Source of the DNA: Ruegeria sp. Ofav3-42
Lineage (GTDB): Bacteria; Pseudomonadota; Alphaproteobacteria; Rhodobacterales; Rhodobacteraceae
Assembly (NCBI RefSeq): GCF_022347725.1
Contig: NZ_JAKRGB010000002.1
Location: forward strand, 1-64,000
Length of the DNA: 64,000 nucleotides
Direction of reading: 5' to 3'
In this document: positions 24,953 through 34,868 of the stretch, one piece after another
Numbering within the stretch: the first letter of the stretch is position 1
Layout of the letters: the number at the start of each line of letters is the position of its first letter
Program-made: the position numbers and the translations under genes
Notes under the pieces: generated by a model
Told to the model about the DNA's origin: nothing
The model's input: only the letters and a program-made list of their open reading frames with translations
Database searches by the model: none

Positions 24953-27328
24953 ATGACACGCACACTGTTGGCTGGATTAACGCTTATAATCTGGTCCCTT
25001 ACCCTGACATTTGTTACCGGGGCTGCCGCGCAGACCTCGCTTATTCCTGGGTATACCTCGGGTACGGACACCAGTACTGCAACATCCGGCGAAGGGGATC
25101 TGGCTGCGGCGATCCGTTCGGCGACCGAAGCCGGGGCCAGTGTGATCGTCATAGACAGCACCGGCCAGGTCGTATCGTCAGGTGGACAAAACACGGCTGG
25201 CACCGGACCCGAGTCACAAGACCCGATGGGCGACGGGTCCCAGCTTATGAAGGCGCAGGAGCGGTTCTCGAGATTTCGAGAGTCGATGAACTCACGACTC
25301 GAGGCTTTGCCCTATTCGATCTTTGAGGTCCAATACATCTTGCGCCAAACCAGCCCGGACGGCCGGATACAAACCTATGTCGAGGTCCTGTTCTGGAATG
25401 TCCTGTTCCTGCTGATCGGCCGATGGTTGTCGATTGAGATCTATGGCAAGCGGATCGCAAAAGGCATTGTCGTCGCCCGATCCAAGGAAGACCCGCAAGG
25501 TTATCGGGAAAAGATGCCTTTTCTGGTCTTCCGGTTCCTTATGGGGATTGGGGCCACGATCTTTGCAATGTTGATGGCGCTGATCGTCGGTTTTCTGTTC
25601 TTTGGCGAGGCCGAGGACATTTCGATCCAGTTTACGGTCACGGCTATTTTTACGGCGTTTTTCCTGTCGCGCACCGTGTCAGACTTGTGGCGGATGGTCC
25701 TGTCCCCCTATCTCAGCCAATACCGATTGCCGCCGTTTTCGGACCGTGATGCCAAGCGTTTGTATCGCTGGGCCTCGGCGCTGGCGACCTACGATATTAC
25801 CGTGGTGCTTTTTGCGACCTGGGTCGCGGATTTTGGACTGAACTACAACGTCTATGCGATGGTCTATGGCGGCCTGACCATGTTTGGTGCAGTCGGCAAC
25901 GTCCTAATGATTCTGTTCAACGCGCGTGCTATTTCGAACGCCATTCGCGGCGGCCGGGCACCTGATCAGGTGTCTTGGATACTTAGGTTCATTTCGTTTG
26001 CCTGGGCACCGGCGTTGATCGTGTACATGGTGTTCAGCTGGTTCAAGCTTGCCGTGGATCTGGTGCTGGAAAATCAAAACTCGATCCCGATCGTGGCCAG
26101 CAGCTATGCGATCTTCATGTCGGTCGTCATTGCCTATGGTGCCATGAACTATTTGCTCGAGCGGTACTTCGACCGAAACCGCCAGCTTGAGGAACTGAAC
26201 GCCGAAACAGACGAGGCAGAAGCGGAAGCTGAGGTGATTGAGACACCGCAGGCTGAAATGAGAAAGCACTCGATCCTGACCTACGAAGATCTGGCGCGTC
26301 GGGTTGCAGGTATTCTGGCATTTGTCGTCGGGCTGTATGCGCTGGTGGTGATCTGGAACCCGGATGCCAGCTGGAGTGAGGATCTGCCGATCGAGCGTGC
26401 GCTGGATGTGATGGTGATCCTGTTTATCGGGTATGTTTTGTTCCATTTCTTCCGCATCTGGATCGATTCGAAGATCGCTCAGGAAATTGACGACGGTGGT
26501 GGTGAGGCTGAACTGGGGGACGAAGGCGGGGAAGGCGGGCAGAGCCGGCTTGCGACGCTGTTGCCCTTGTTCCGCGGGGCCATTCTGGCAGTCGTGGTTG
26601 TGACGATCGTTCTGATCGCTCTGATGGAACTGGGCATTAATGTCAGCCCATTGTTCGCCGGTGCCGGCGTCGTTGGCCTCGCGGTGGGCTTTGGTTCTCA
26701 GACCCTGGTTCGAGACATTTTCTCGGGGGCGTTTTTCCTGATGGATGACGCGTTCCGCAAGGGCGAGTACATCGACATCGGTGACGTGAAGGGAACGGTC
26801 GAGAAGATCTCGGTCCGGTCGTTCCAATTGCGCCACCATCTGGGCGCGCTGAACACCATTCCATTTGGTGAGATCAAGGTTCTGACCAACTACTCCCGCG
26901 ACTGGGTCATCATGAAACTGCCATTGCGGGTGACCTATGACACGGATGTCGAGAAGGTGCGCAAGCTCATCAAGAAACTGGGACAGGAACTGCTGAGTGA
27001 CCCTGTTATCGGCGACAATTTCATTCAGCCTCTGAAATCGCAGGGCGTGATCGAGATGCAGGATTCTGCGATGATCATCCGGGTCAAGTTTATGACCAAA
27101 CCGGGTGATCAATGGCTGGTACGCAAAAAGGTCTATCAGGACATCCGCGAGTTGTTTGCCCGAGAAGGTATCAAGTTCGCACACCGCGAAGTGACCGTGC
27201 GTCTGGCCGATGGCAAGGAAGCAGAGGACCTGACGCCGAAACAGCGCGAAGCCGTAACTGGTGCGGTGCAAGCTGCAATTGACGAAGACTATCTGGACGA
27301 TATCGGTCCCGGCGGGGATGATCGCTGA
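24953..27328 (+). CDS. Large MscS-family mechanosensitive channel
   Basis: The 791-residue protein has a signal peptide ending GAAAQ (about 27), a periplasmic N-terminal part with a low-complexity acidic/Ser/Thr stretch, about eight or more membrane segments, and near residue 540-660 the MscS pore helix and beta domain: LFAGAGVVGLAVGFGSQTLVRDIFSGAFFLMDDAFRKGEYIDIG, then GTVEKISVRSFQLR and NTIPFGEI. A soluble alpha/beta C-terminal domain follows. Such channels open on membrane tension and release solutes in osmotic downshock. ATG 24953, preceded by GGAAAAG, is preferred over an upstream in-frame start because it gives the signal peptide. Confidence 0.9.
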   Translation: MTRTLLAGLTLIIWSLTLTFVTGAAAQTSLIPGYTSGTDTSTATSGEGDLAAAIRSATEAGASVIVIDSTGQVVSSGGQNTAGTGPESQDPMGDGSQLMKAQERFSRFRESMNSRLEALPYSIFEVQYILRQTSPDGRIQTYVEVLFWNVLFLLIGRWLSIEIYGKRIAKGIVVARSKEDPQGYREKMPFLVFRFLMGIGATIFAMLMALIVGFLFFGEAEDISIQFTVTAIFTAFFLSRTVSDLWRMVLSPYLSQYRLPPFSDRDAKRLYRWASALATYDITVVLFATWVADFGLNYNVYAMVYGGLTMFGAVGNVLMILFNARAISNAIRGGRAPDQVSWILRFISFAWAPALIVYMVFSWFKLAVDLVLENQNSIPIVASSYAIFMSVVIAYGAMNYLLERYFDRNRQLEELNAETDEAEAEAEVIETPQAEMRKHSILTYEDLARRVAGILAFVVGLYALVVIWNPDASWSEDLPIERALDVMVILFIGYVLFHFFRIWIDSKIAQEIDDGGGEAELGDEGGEGGQSRLATLLPLFRGAILAVVVVTIVLIALMELGINVSPLFAGAGVVGLAVGFGSQTLVRDIFSGAFFLMDDAFRKGEYIDIGDVKGTVEKISVRSFQLRHHLGALNTIPFGEIKVLTNYSRDWVIMKLPLRVTYDTDVEKVRKLIKKLGQELLSDPVIGDNFIQPLKSQGVIEMQDSAMIIRVKFMTKPGDQWLVRKKVYQDIRELFAREGIKFAHREVTVRLADGKEAEDLTPKQREAVTGAVQAAIDEDYLDDIGPGGDDR

Positions 27329-27332
27329 CAGG

Positions 27333-27410
27333 CGCTCCCGCCCTTTTGGGCTGTGTCTCTGACGAGACCCCGCCCAAAGCGTTGGGCCGGGCCGCGCGTG
27401 CCGCGCGGCC
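27333..27410 (+). repeat. Dispersed two-hairpin repeat, copy 2
   Basis: The order is box CGCTCCCGCCC (27333-27343); a compound hairpin with outer arms TTTGGGC (27345-27351) and GCCCAAA (27372-27378), inner arms GTCTC (27355-27359) and GAGAC (27364-27368) and TGAC loop; GTTGGGC; then a 9-bp GC stem (27390-27398 with 27402-27410). It has the same plan as 10146-10074, including the TGAC loop. It fills the space between the convergent MscS and CoA-transferase stops and may terminate both. Confidence 0.62.
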
Positions 27411-27416
27411 GTCAGC

Positions 27417-28772
27417 TCAGGCGGTCGACGAGGGCCAGGCCGCAGACGAAGTGCCAAGCATTGACGCGGGCAGGTCCCAGGACATGTTGGCAGTTCCGAC
27501 GGTGAGCGCCGGTTTCAGCCGGTGGCCGGCCCCCCATCCAGACGCCTCGGGCGTCGTGCCGTAGTCGGTCGGGGCGGCGTTCGTGATGGTTTCTTCCACG
27601 TCGGATTTGCCGAGAACGGCCAGCAGTTCGGCCGTTCGGGCGAGTGAAAGCTGACCCGACATGATCGGGTTTCCCGAGGCTGCCTCGGCCATGGCGGACA
27701 GCACGGAGGCGGCCATGAGATATCCTGTCGCATGATCCAGCGCCTGAACCGGCAACGGAGTGGGCTTGTCGGCATTGGCCCAGTCCCGGCCAGCGTCCGC
27801 GATACCGGCGCTCATCTGAACAAGGCTGTCGAACCCACGCCGAGCCGCCCATGGTCCTTGCCACCCGTAGGCGTTGAGAGTGACCTCAATCCGGTTCGGT
27901 GCAAGCTCATCCCGCTTGGCCTTGGTCAAACCCAGCGCGTCCAAGACGCCGGGGCGGTAGCCGTGGACGAATACGTCCGCCTGAGACAGCAGACTCTGAA
28001 GTTTCTCGAGGCCCGAAGGCGATTTCAGATCGAGATAAGCGCAGGTTTTGCCCAATGAGATATCCGGAATGACCCCGGGTTCGTCCCAGCCGGGCGGGTC
28101 AATACGCAGAACTTCTGCCCCAAATCCGGCTAACGTGCGGGTCGAAACCGGCCCTGCCAGAACGCGGGTAAGGTCGAGAACCCGCAAGCCTGCCAACGGG
28201 CGTTTGGCGGTGGCTTCGGGCCGGTCACGTAGAGTGATCTGACGCGGGCCCTGCCAGCCGATCAGCGGGTCTCTCGACACTGCGCGGCCCTGAGGATGAT
28301 CCAACCACTCAGCGCGGCTGCGCATGGCCGCGGCTACGCCGCCCTCGGCCACGATTGCGGCTTCGAGTTCGCCTGCGGACCACGTTCGTAGTGCCTTGGA
28401 TACTTCGGTTCGGTCCGCCTCGACCCCTAGTACCTTGAGCGCCGCCGCGCGATGGCGGGGCAGATTGGTGTGCAATCTGATCCACCCGTCCGAGGTCTGA
28501 TAATCACCTGCGACGGCGTCCCAGAGGCTGGGCATTTCCCAGCCATCGGGTTTGAATGAAAACCCGTACCAGAGCGAGGCCAACCGGTGGTCGACGGTGA
28601 TCTGGGGTGCGTCGGGCGCAAGGTTCAATGCGGTCACAAGTCGTGCCAGTTCCTGACCTACTGCGCCGAAACTGGCGGTCGCAATCTCGGAAACAGCATA
28701 GACGCTGGGACGTGCCCCCGTGCCGATCGTGCGATAGCTGTCCGATGCGGGAAGGGCTGAAAGCAGGGTCAT
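27417..28772 (-). CDS. Class III (CaiB/BaiF-type) CoA-transferase
   Basis: The 451-residue protein belongs to the family III CoA-transferases, which move CoA between carboxylic acids. The motif that normally stands at the N-terminus, LAGLRVLDLTRVLAGPVSTRTLAGFGAEVLRIDPP, appears only at about 193-228 here. The first 190 residues resemble a C-terminal family segment (for example DGWIRLHTNLPRHRAAALKVLG and WLDHPQGRAV), so the order is permuted or the protein is a partial duplication. It is the last gene of the ABC importer operon (ATGA overlap with the permease), suggesting CoA activation of the imported acid. Confidence 0.85.
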   Translation of the reverse strand: MTLLSALPASDSYRTIGTGARPSVYAVSEIATASFGAVGQELARLVTALNLAPDAPQITVDHRLASLWYGFSFKPDGWEMPSLWDAVAGDYQTSDGWIRLHTNLPRHRAAALKVLGVEADRTEVSKALRTWSAGELEAAIVAEGGVAAAMRSRAEWLDHPQGRAVSRDPLIGWQGPRQITLRDRPEATAKRPLAGLRVLDLTRVLAGPVSTRTLAGFGAEVLRIDPPGWDEPGVIPDISLGKTCAYLDLKSPSGLEKLQSLLSQADVFVHGYRPGVLDALGLTKAKRDELAPNRIEVTLNAYGWQGPWAARRGFDSLVQMSAGIADAGRDWANADKPTPLPVQALDHATGYLMAASVLSAMAEAASGNPIMSGQLSLARTAELLAVLGKSDVEETITNAAPTDYGTTPEASGWGAGHRLKPALTVGTANMSWDLPASMLGTSSAAWPSSTA

Positions 28773-29923
28773 TGCTGATACGGGTCCAGACTGTCGCGCA
28801 AGCCGTCACCCAGGAAGTTGAAGGCCAGCACGACGATGATGATCGGCAACATCGGGATTGCCGTCCACGGATAGATCTCGATCGAAGCGAGGTTCTGCGC
28901 GTCGTTCAACATCACACCCCAACTCACCGCCGGAGCCCGTAGGCCGAGGCCAAGGAAACTGAGTGCGGTTTCGCCAAGGATCATGGCCGGTATCGACAAT
29001 GTTGCCGATGCGATCAGGTGGGACATGAAGTTGGGCAAAAGGTGTTTGCGGATCACCCGGCCAGAACTTGCGCCCATCATTTCGGCGGCGCGAACGTATT
29101 CCTCTTCTCGCAGTGACAGGAATTTTGCGCGCACTGAACGGGCAAGACCAGGCCAGTCGAGTATCCCGAGGATGATCGAGATGATGAAGAACACCGCGAC
29201 CGGACTCCAGTTCGACGGCACCGCAGCGGACAAGGCCAGCCAGAGCGGTAACTCCGGCAGAGAGCGCAGGATTTCGATCACGCGGTTGATGACCCAGTCG
29301 ATCTTGCCGCCGAAATACCCGGCCATCGAGCCGAACAGGATGCCGAGGAAGAAGGAAACCGAAATCCCGATCAGGCCGACAGTTAGGGACAGTTGCGCGC
29401 CATAAAGGATACGGCTGAATACGTCTCGGCCCAGTCTGTCAGACCCCCAGAGGAACAGCGTTGCGCCTTCAGGTGCGCAGAACAGGTGGGTGTCAGACCT
29501 GATCAAACCGGCGAGCTTATATTCCGCGCCTTCGCAGAAAAACCGGATTGAGCGCGGGTCTTCCGTGTCAGGTACGAATTTCCACTGAAAGGTCTCGAGA
29601 TCAGCTTCGGCCACAATCGGATAGACATGGGGGCCGAAAAACTTGCCGTCGTGGAACCAGTTGATGCTTTGGGGCGGAGCGTACAGATGTTCACCGTTCC
29701 GTTCATTCGGACCGTAAGGCGCGATGAAACCGGCAAATGGCAGCATCAGATAACAGAACAGAAGAAAAATGCCTGAGATCAGACCCAGTTTATGAGTTCT
29801 GAACTTGCGCCAGACCAGCACCCAGTTCGGCGCGTCCAGATCGGCACGCTCCAACTGTTGAAGGGATGCATCCGGGTCGAATGGGGCGTCGTCGACGAAG
29901 CGACCGTCGGGATGTTTGGTCAT
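28769..29923 (-). CDS. ABC importer permease, Opp/Dpp type (OppC-like)
   Basis: The 384-residue inner-membrane protein starts with a cytoplasmic segment, then a membrane helix (about 50-70), a long periplasmic loop (about 75-180) and the permease core with LSLTVGLIGISVSFFLGILFGSMAGYFGG and the EAA loop RAAEMMGASSGRVIRKHLLPNFMSHL. The long loop between the first two helices is bigger than in classical OppC but typical of the subgroup with large OppA-like partners. ATGA overlaps at both ends. Confidence 0.9.
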   Translation of the reverse strand: MTKHPDGRFVDDAPFDPDASLQQLERADLDAPNWVLVWRKFRTHKLGLISGIFLLFCYLMLPFAGFIAPYGPNERNGEHLYAPPQSINWFHDGKFFGPHVYPIVAEADLETFQWKFVPDTEDPRSIRFFCEGAEYKLAGLIRSDTHLFCAPEGATLFLWGSDRLGRDVFSRILYGAQLSLTVGLIGISVSFFLGILFGSMAGYFGGKIDWVINRVIEILRSLPELPLWLALSAAVPSNWSPVAVFFIISIILGILDWPGLARSVRAKFLSLREEEYVRAAEMMGASSGRVIRKHLLPNFMSHLIASATLSIPAMILGETALSFLGLGLRAPAVSWGVMLNDAQNLASIEIYPWTAIPMLPIIIVVLAFNFLGDGLRDSLDPYQQ

Positions 29924-30948
29924 GCTTCACGCCCCTCGTATCGAATGCGCGGGTCCAGCATGACCAGCAGGATGTCAGAGATCATGGTGCCGATCAGGGT
30001 CAGCAGGGCCACGAACATCAGAATGAATGCAGACAGGAACTGATCCTGCGTTTTCAGGGCCGTCAGCAGTGTCGGCCCGATGGTCTGCAGGCCCAGAACG
30101 ACTGACACCAGAACCGATCCCGACACCATTGACGGCAGCAAGTTCCCGATATCGGCCACAAAGGGGTTGAACGCCACGCGCAGCGGGTACTTTGTCAGCA
30201 TCCGCGACGGGGACATCCCTTTGGCGATGGCGGTCTCGACATAAGGTTTACCCAACTCATCCAGCATATTCGCTCGCAAGCGCTGCATCATGGCAGATGC
30301 GCCGGACGTGCCGATCACAAAGGTCGGAACGATCAGGTGGACGAGAATAGACTTCATCTTTTCCCAACTCATCGGCTGGCCTTCGAATGATGGGTCCATC
30401 AGACCGCCGATGGGCAGGTTGAAATAGCGATGCCCGTAGTAGAACAGGATCAGCGCCAGCAGAAAGTTCGGTGTCGCCAGCCCGAGGTAACCGACAAAGG
30501 CCGAGGTATAGTCGATCCACGTCCGTGATCGCGCAGCGGCGATAACGCCTAAGGGCAGCGCGACCGCGTAGACGAACAGAATAGCGGCCAAGTTGACCAC
30601 AACGGTAAGCCAGAGCGTATCGCCAACAATTTCGGCCACTGGGCGGTCGAATTCGAAGGACCAGCCATAGTTGCCTTGCAACAGACCTTCGAAGCCGTGT
30701 GGCCCCGGCCAGAAGCCCACCCAGATCAGGTATTGTTCCCATATAGGGCGGTCCAGAGCGTATTCCGCCCGAAGGAATTCAGCCTTTGCCACGCCGGCCG
30801 ACTGGCCCGAAGCCTGCAATTCGGCGATCTGGTTGCTCAGATAATCACCGGGTGGAAGGTTGATGATCACGAAGATCAGCATCGACACCACCAGCAAAGT
30901 CAGCAGCATCGTGAAAAAGCGATACACCGCATAGCGCAGCATGACCAT
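29920..30948 (-). CDS. ABC importer permease, Opp/Dpp type (OppB-like)
   Basis: The 342-residue permease starts MVMLRYAVYRFFTMLLTLLVVSMLIFVIINLPPGD, the standard OppB/DppB N-terminal helix, and has the EAA loop YVETAIAKGMSPSRMLTKYPLRVAFNPF with about six membrane helices. It pairs with the adjacent OppC-like subunit to form the translocation pore. Fourteen bases separate it from the binding-protein gene upstream. Confidence 0.92.
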   Translation of the reverse strand: MVMLRYAVYRFFTMLLTLLVVSMLIFVIINLPPGDYLSNQIAELQASGQSAGVAKAEFLRAEYALDRPIWEQYLIWVGFWPGPHGFEGLLQGNYGWSFEFDRPVAEIVGDTLWLTVVVNLAAILFVYAVALPLGVIAAARSRTWIDYTSAFVGYLGLATPNFLLALILFYYGHRYFNLPIGGLMDPSFEGQPMSWEKMKSILVHLIVPTFVIGTSGASAMMQRLRANMLDELGKPYVETAIAKGMSPSRMLTKYPLRVAFNPFVADIGNLLPSMVSGSVLVSVVLGLQTIGPTLLTALKTQDQFLSAFILMFVALLTLIGTMISDILLVMLDPRIRYEGREA

Positions 30949-30962
30949 TTAGCTGCTCCTGC

Positions 30963-32870
30963 TTAGTCGGCGAAAAAGAATTCGTCAGGACGGTGAATAC
31001 CGAAATGCGCGCCGGGCTCCCACGCCCACATGGCCTGCTCCGGAACATTGCGCAGACGGTTGGATACTACGATCGGCTGTGGTGCGCCGTTCAAAATGCC
31101 AATGGCATAAAGCTGCTCGGCGTGAATGTTCAGCATTTCGGTCCAGATTGCCTTGCGCTCGTCGTCTGTCGTCGCGACTTCCCAATCGTGCGCCAACTGC
31201 ATCAGGCGCTCGGCTTCCGGCAAGTCAGGGGCTTCGCCGACATCGCCGCTGGTCTGATAATGCTGTCCCCATTTGGGCCAGGCCAAGAACACCTGATCTG
31301 TCGGCGCCAGATAAGCCGGGGAGGTGTGCGGCTGCGGGATGCCGTCATCCCAGCCAAACCACACGGATGCCATTGTGTTCCCCGCGAAAACGCGGTTGCG
31401 CAGGATGTCACGGTCCAACGGGCGCATGACAAGGTCCACGCCGATCTCACGCCAAGTATCGGTAACGATCTGCAAGGCGTTTTCAACCTCTTGCCGTTCA
31501 CCCGCGGTTTCCACGATCAATTCCATCGGGCGACCGTCCGGCAGCTGGCGAATGCCGTTCTTGTTGCGCTCGGTCAGGCCTGCTTCATCCAGCAGCGCGT
31601 TGGCCATTTCGATATCATACTGCGCCCAGGCCTGCGCATTTTCCTCGCTGTAAAACGGTGACGCCGGCAAAACAGACATCGCGCCGGGTTGGGCCAGCTT
31701 GAAATAGAGCGCCTGGTTGATCGTCTTGCGGTCGATGGCCAGGGAAAGCGCGCGGCGCACGCGGACATCGCGCAGAACCTCGCGCCAACCGTCATCGGCA
31801 AAATTCAGGTTCGGATAGATTGCAATTTGCGATGCAACGCCGGTCTTCCACAGCAAGGTCTTGTAGTCTCCACCAGCCTCGCCTTTTTTCAGGATCGAAG
31901 CATCACGAAACGCCAGCCCACGTCCTTGCAGGTCGGTTTCACCTGCGTTGGCTTTAGCTGCGACCAGACCGGGGGCCACAATCTCCATCTCGACCACGTC
32001 GATATACGGCAACTGAACACCATTGGAGTCGATCCGGTGATAGTACGGGTTGCGCACGAAATTGTGGCGGATTTTCTTGCCCGAGCTGGCATTCAACCAA
32101 GGTTGCAGCGTCGGCAATTCATGGTTGTCGAACTTGTACAGGTTATCCAGCTTGTTGTGCAGCGCGGCCCAGCTTTTGACGCGGGCGTCTTCGACCTGAA
32201 AGGCCAGTTCATCGGCATCCGCGAAGTCTTTGTGATACTGCTTCAGAAATGCCGCCGGGCGGTAAATGAAGGGCGGTCGGGCCTGCGCCAGAGATTGCAG
32301 AAAGTCCGGGTTTGGATCTTCCCACTCATAAACAACGGTCGTTTCGTCCGGGAATGACACGGTGGGCGTCTTGCCTTCAACGATCAGAAAATCAGGTGGG
32401 CCCGAGGGGCTGAGCAATTCGTTGTTGGCGACGTCCTCCCACCAGTAACGGAAGTCTTCCGATGTGAACGGCGATCCATCGGACCACTTGTGGCCTTCGC
32501 GCAGATGCAGGGTGAATTTCCGGTTATTCTCATTTTCGAAGGAGTCGAGCAGGTCAGGTACGATCTCATAGTTTTCGTCAAACCCAACTAGTCGCGAGTA
32601 TCCGTATACAACCATCTGCCGGATGTCTTTCGACCGGGTCACCATGGTGCGCAGGGTGCCACCTGGCGTTCCGAATTCACGCCCCTTGGCGGCCAGGTCT
32701 ACGACCAACGGCTCAACAGGCAGGCGTTCCTCGACCGGTGGCAGGTTTCCGGCATTTACCTCAGTTGCCCAGAATTCGCCTTCCTGAGGGGTAGGCGTTC
32801 CTGCATTGGCGGGCAGCATCCAGGCGGCCATTGCGGCGGCCAGAATCATGGGGCGAGTGGTCTTAAACAT
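30963..32870 (-). CDS. ABC importer periplasmic binding protein (family 5, OppA-like)
   Basis: The 635-residue protein has a signal peptide ending in PANAG (about 23) and the family 5 solute-binding fold, with SRLVGFDENYEIVPDLLDSFE, FTLHLREGHKWSDGSPFTSEDFRYWWED and VRVRRALSLAIDRKTINQALY. Family 5 proteins bind peptides, opines, nickel chelates, glycosides and other bulky solutes; the ligand is not evident. It is longer than OppA (about 540). Its start overlaps the end of the ATPase gene by 8 bases. Confidence 0.9.
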   Translation of the reverse strand: MFKTTRPMILAAAMAAWMLPANAGTPTPQEGEFWATEVNAGNLPPVEERLPVEPLVVDLAAKGREFGTPGGTLRTMVTRSKDIRQMVVYGYSRLVGFDENYEIVPDLLDSFENENNRKFTLHLREGHKWSDGSPFTSEDFRYWWEDVANNELLSPSGPPDFLIVEGKTPTVSFPDETTVVYEWEDPNPDFLQSLAQARPPFIYRPAAFLKQYHKDFADADELAFQVEDARVKSWAALHNKLDNLYKFDNHELPTLQPWLNASSGKKIRHNFVRNPYYHRIDSNGVQLPYIDVVEMEIVAPGLVAAKANAGETDLQGRGLAFRDASILKKGEAGGDYKTLLWKTGVASQIAIYPNLNFADDGWREVLRDVRVRRALSLAIDRKTINQALYFKLAQPGAMSVLPASPFYSEENAQAWAQYDIEMANALLDEAGLTERNKNGIRQLPDGRPMELIVETAGERQEVENALQIVTDTWREIGVDLVMRPLDRDILRNRVFAGNTMASVWFGWDDGIPQPHTSPAYLAPTDQVFLAWPKWGQHYQTSGDVGEAPDLPEAERLMQLAHDWEVATTDDERKAIWTEMLNIHAEQLYAIGILNGAPQPIVVSNRLRNVPEQAMWAWEPGAHFGIHRPDEFFFAD

Positions 32871-34635
32871 GGCATCGTACCTTATGGCCGGGCTCCATCT
32901 CTACCAGTGAAGGTACCACGGAGTCGGTAAATCGGAAGGCGTCATCCCAACTGTCAGGTGAACCTGCGCCCAAAGCAACCAGTTTCAGGTCGATGGGCCG
33001 GTTGATGTCGGGTTCCGGCTGAGCGGCGATCAGCGCCTTGGTGTAGGGGTGGCGGGGGTTGTAGAAAAGCGTTTCCGGCGGGGCCTGCTCAACGACCAGC
33101 CCCCGGCGCATCACGGCGACTTCGTCCGCGATGCGCGCAACGACCGCGAGGTCGTGAGAGATAAACAGATAAGACAGGTTCAACCGGTCCTGCAGATTTT
33201 CCAGCAATGTCAGGATCTGTTCCTGAACGGATACATCCAGTGCCGATGTCGGCTCGTCACAGACAATCAGTTGGGGGTCCAGCATCATCGCACGCGCAAT
33301 CGACAGGCGCTGACGCTGTCCGCCGGAAAAGGCGTGCGGATAGCGTTTCAGCATGTCCGCGTTTAGCCCGACGCGCTGCAGCATCTCGACCGCCTTGTCT
33401 TTTTGTTCAGCGGCGGAACCGATGCTGTGGATTTCCAGCGGCTCGGTCAGGGCGTCCTGAATGCGCATTCGCGGGCTTAGCGAGCTGTAAGGGTCCTGAA
33501 ACACCATCTGTGCCTTGCGCTGAAAGGCCGTGCGTTGGGCGCGGCTCATGTGATGCACGGTAATCGGATCTTCGCTGGGCGAGGTGCGAAACAGGACTTC
33601 TCCGCCTGGATCAGGCAATTCCGCGCCAAGAGCGATACGTGCGGCCGTCGTTTTGCCCGAGCCGCTTTCGCCGACGATCGCCAAGGTCTTGCCGCGCGCC
33701 AGTTTCAGATCCACTCCTCGGCAGGCATGGATCAGTTTGTCGCCCTGCCAGCCCCTGCTGGACCGCATGGTGTACGTCTTGGATACCCCCTTCATCTGCA
33801 GAATGAGGTCTTCGTCGGGCATTGGCAGCCCGACCGATTCCTCGTCGGGGATTGCCGGGGCTGCATTGAAAAGCTGCTGCGTATAAGGGTGGGCGGGGGC
33901 GCTCAGGATCGGCGCGGCAGCCCCGGACTCCATCACACGGCCCTTGTGCATCACGACCACCTGTTCCGCCATGTTGGCAACAACACCAAGGTCGTGCGTC
34001 ACAAGGATCAGGGCCATTCCTGTCTCGCGCTGCAGCTCCTTGATCAGGCCCAGCACCTGCGCCTGTGTCGTTACGTCCAAAGCGGTCGTTGGCTCATCCG
34101 CGATCAGCAATTCCGGCTTGGACACCATCGCCATTGCAATCATGGCGCGCTGGCGCATACCGCCGGACATCTCAAAGGGGTAAGAATCATAGGCGCGTTG
34201 AGGGTCGGGAAAGCCCACGCGTTCAAACTGGGTCAGGACCTCTTTGCGGGCCTGCGCCTCGGACGCGCCGCGGTGCAACCACAACACCTCGCTAACCTGA
34301 TTGCCGATCTTGTGCAGAGGGGACAGCGAGCGCATGGGCTCCTGAAAGATCATTGAAACGCGGTTGCCGCGAATATCGCGCATCTGGCGTTCGCTGATTT
34401 TGGTCAGGTCCTCGAAGCCTTTCGAATCGTTCAGAGTAATCGTGCCGCTGCGAATCTGTGCCGCACGTGGCAGGATGCGTAATGCGGCCCGGCATGAGAT
34501 GGTTTTGCCCGATCCCGATTCCCCGACCAAAGCAAGCGTTTGCCCCGCTTCGACATCAAAGCTGACGCCTTTGACAACGGAGTCGCCATCACCAAAACCA
34601 ATGCTGAGGTCTCTGACGGACAACAACGCAGTCAT
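32863..34635 (-). CDS. ABC importer ATPase with two fused nucleotide-binding domains (Opp/Dpp DF type)
   Basis: The 590-residue protein fuses two ABC domains. The first has VGESGSGKTISCR, MSGGMRQRAMIAMAM and LLIADEPTTALD; the second has VGESGSGKTTAAR, FSGGQRQRLSIARAM and LIVCDEPTSALD. This equals DppD plus DppF in one chain, common for alphaproteobacterial family 5 importers. It is the first gene of the five-gene reverse operon. ATG at 34633-34635. Confidence 0.94.
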   Translation of the reverse strand: MTALLSVRDLSIGFGDGDSVVKGVSFDVEAGQTLALVGESGSGKTISCRAALRILPRAAQIRSGTITLNDSKGFEDLTKISERQMRDIRGNRVSMIFQEPMRSLSPLHKIGNQVSEVLWLHRGASEAQARKEVLTQFERVGFPDPQRAYDSYPFEMSGGMRQRAMIAMAMVSKPELLIADEPTTALDVTTQAQVLGLIKELQRETGMALILVTHDLGVVANMAEQVVVMHKGRVMESGAAAPILSAPAHPYTQQLFNAAPAIPDEESVGLPMPDEDLILQMKGVSKTYTMRSSRGWQGDKLIHACRGVDLKLARGKTLAIVGESGSGKTTAARIALGAELPDPGGEVLFRTSPSEDPITVHHMSRAQRTAFQRKAQMVFQDPYSSLSPRMRIQDALTEPLEIHSIGSAAEQKDKAVEMLQRVGLNADMLKRYPHAFSGGQRQRLSIARAMMLDPQLIVCDEPTSALDVSVQEQILTLLENLQDRLNLSYLFISHDLAVVARIADEVAVMRRGLVVEQAPPETLFYNPRHPYTKALIAAQPEPDINRPIDLKLVALGAGSPDSWDDAFRFTDSVVPSLVEMEPGHKVRCHV

Positions 34636-34868
34636 GCGGGTTTTCCACCCGTTCGTCCGTAGGTCGGCATCGGCGTTTTCAACTCCCTGTGTTTTTTGTC
34701 GCAGTTTCGCGCGGTTGGGGCCGTCTAGTCAAACCCGTTCTTGGGTTGAATTGTCGCGAAAATGTGAAACTTAGGCCAATTTACCTACACAAATCCTTGA
34801 AGATTTGTCATCACGTGCGGTGTTGGACCCATTTAACATGCCAACTGATATCAAGGAGAGATTTCCCA

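Noticed and set aside
25904..27457. 517-codon minus-strand frame opposite the MscS-family gene
   Set aside because: The plus strand encodes a well-defined channel; the antisense product is rich in His, Arg and Gln without any domain.
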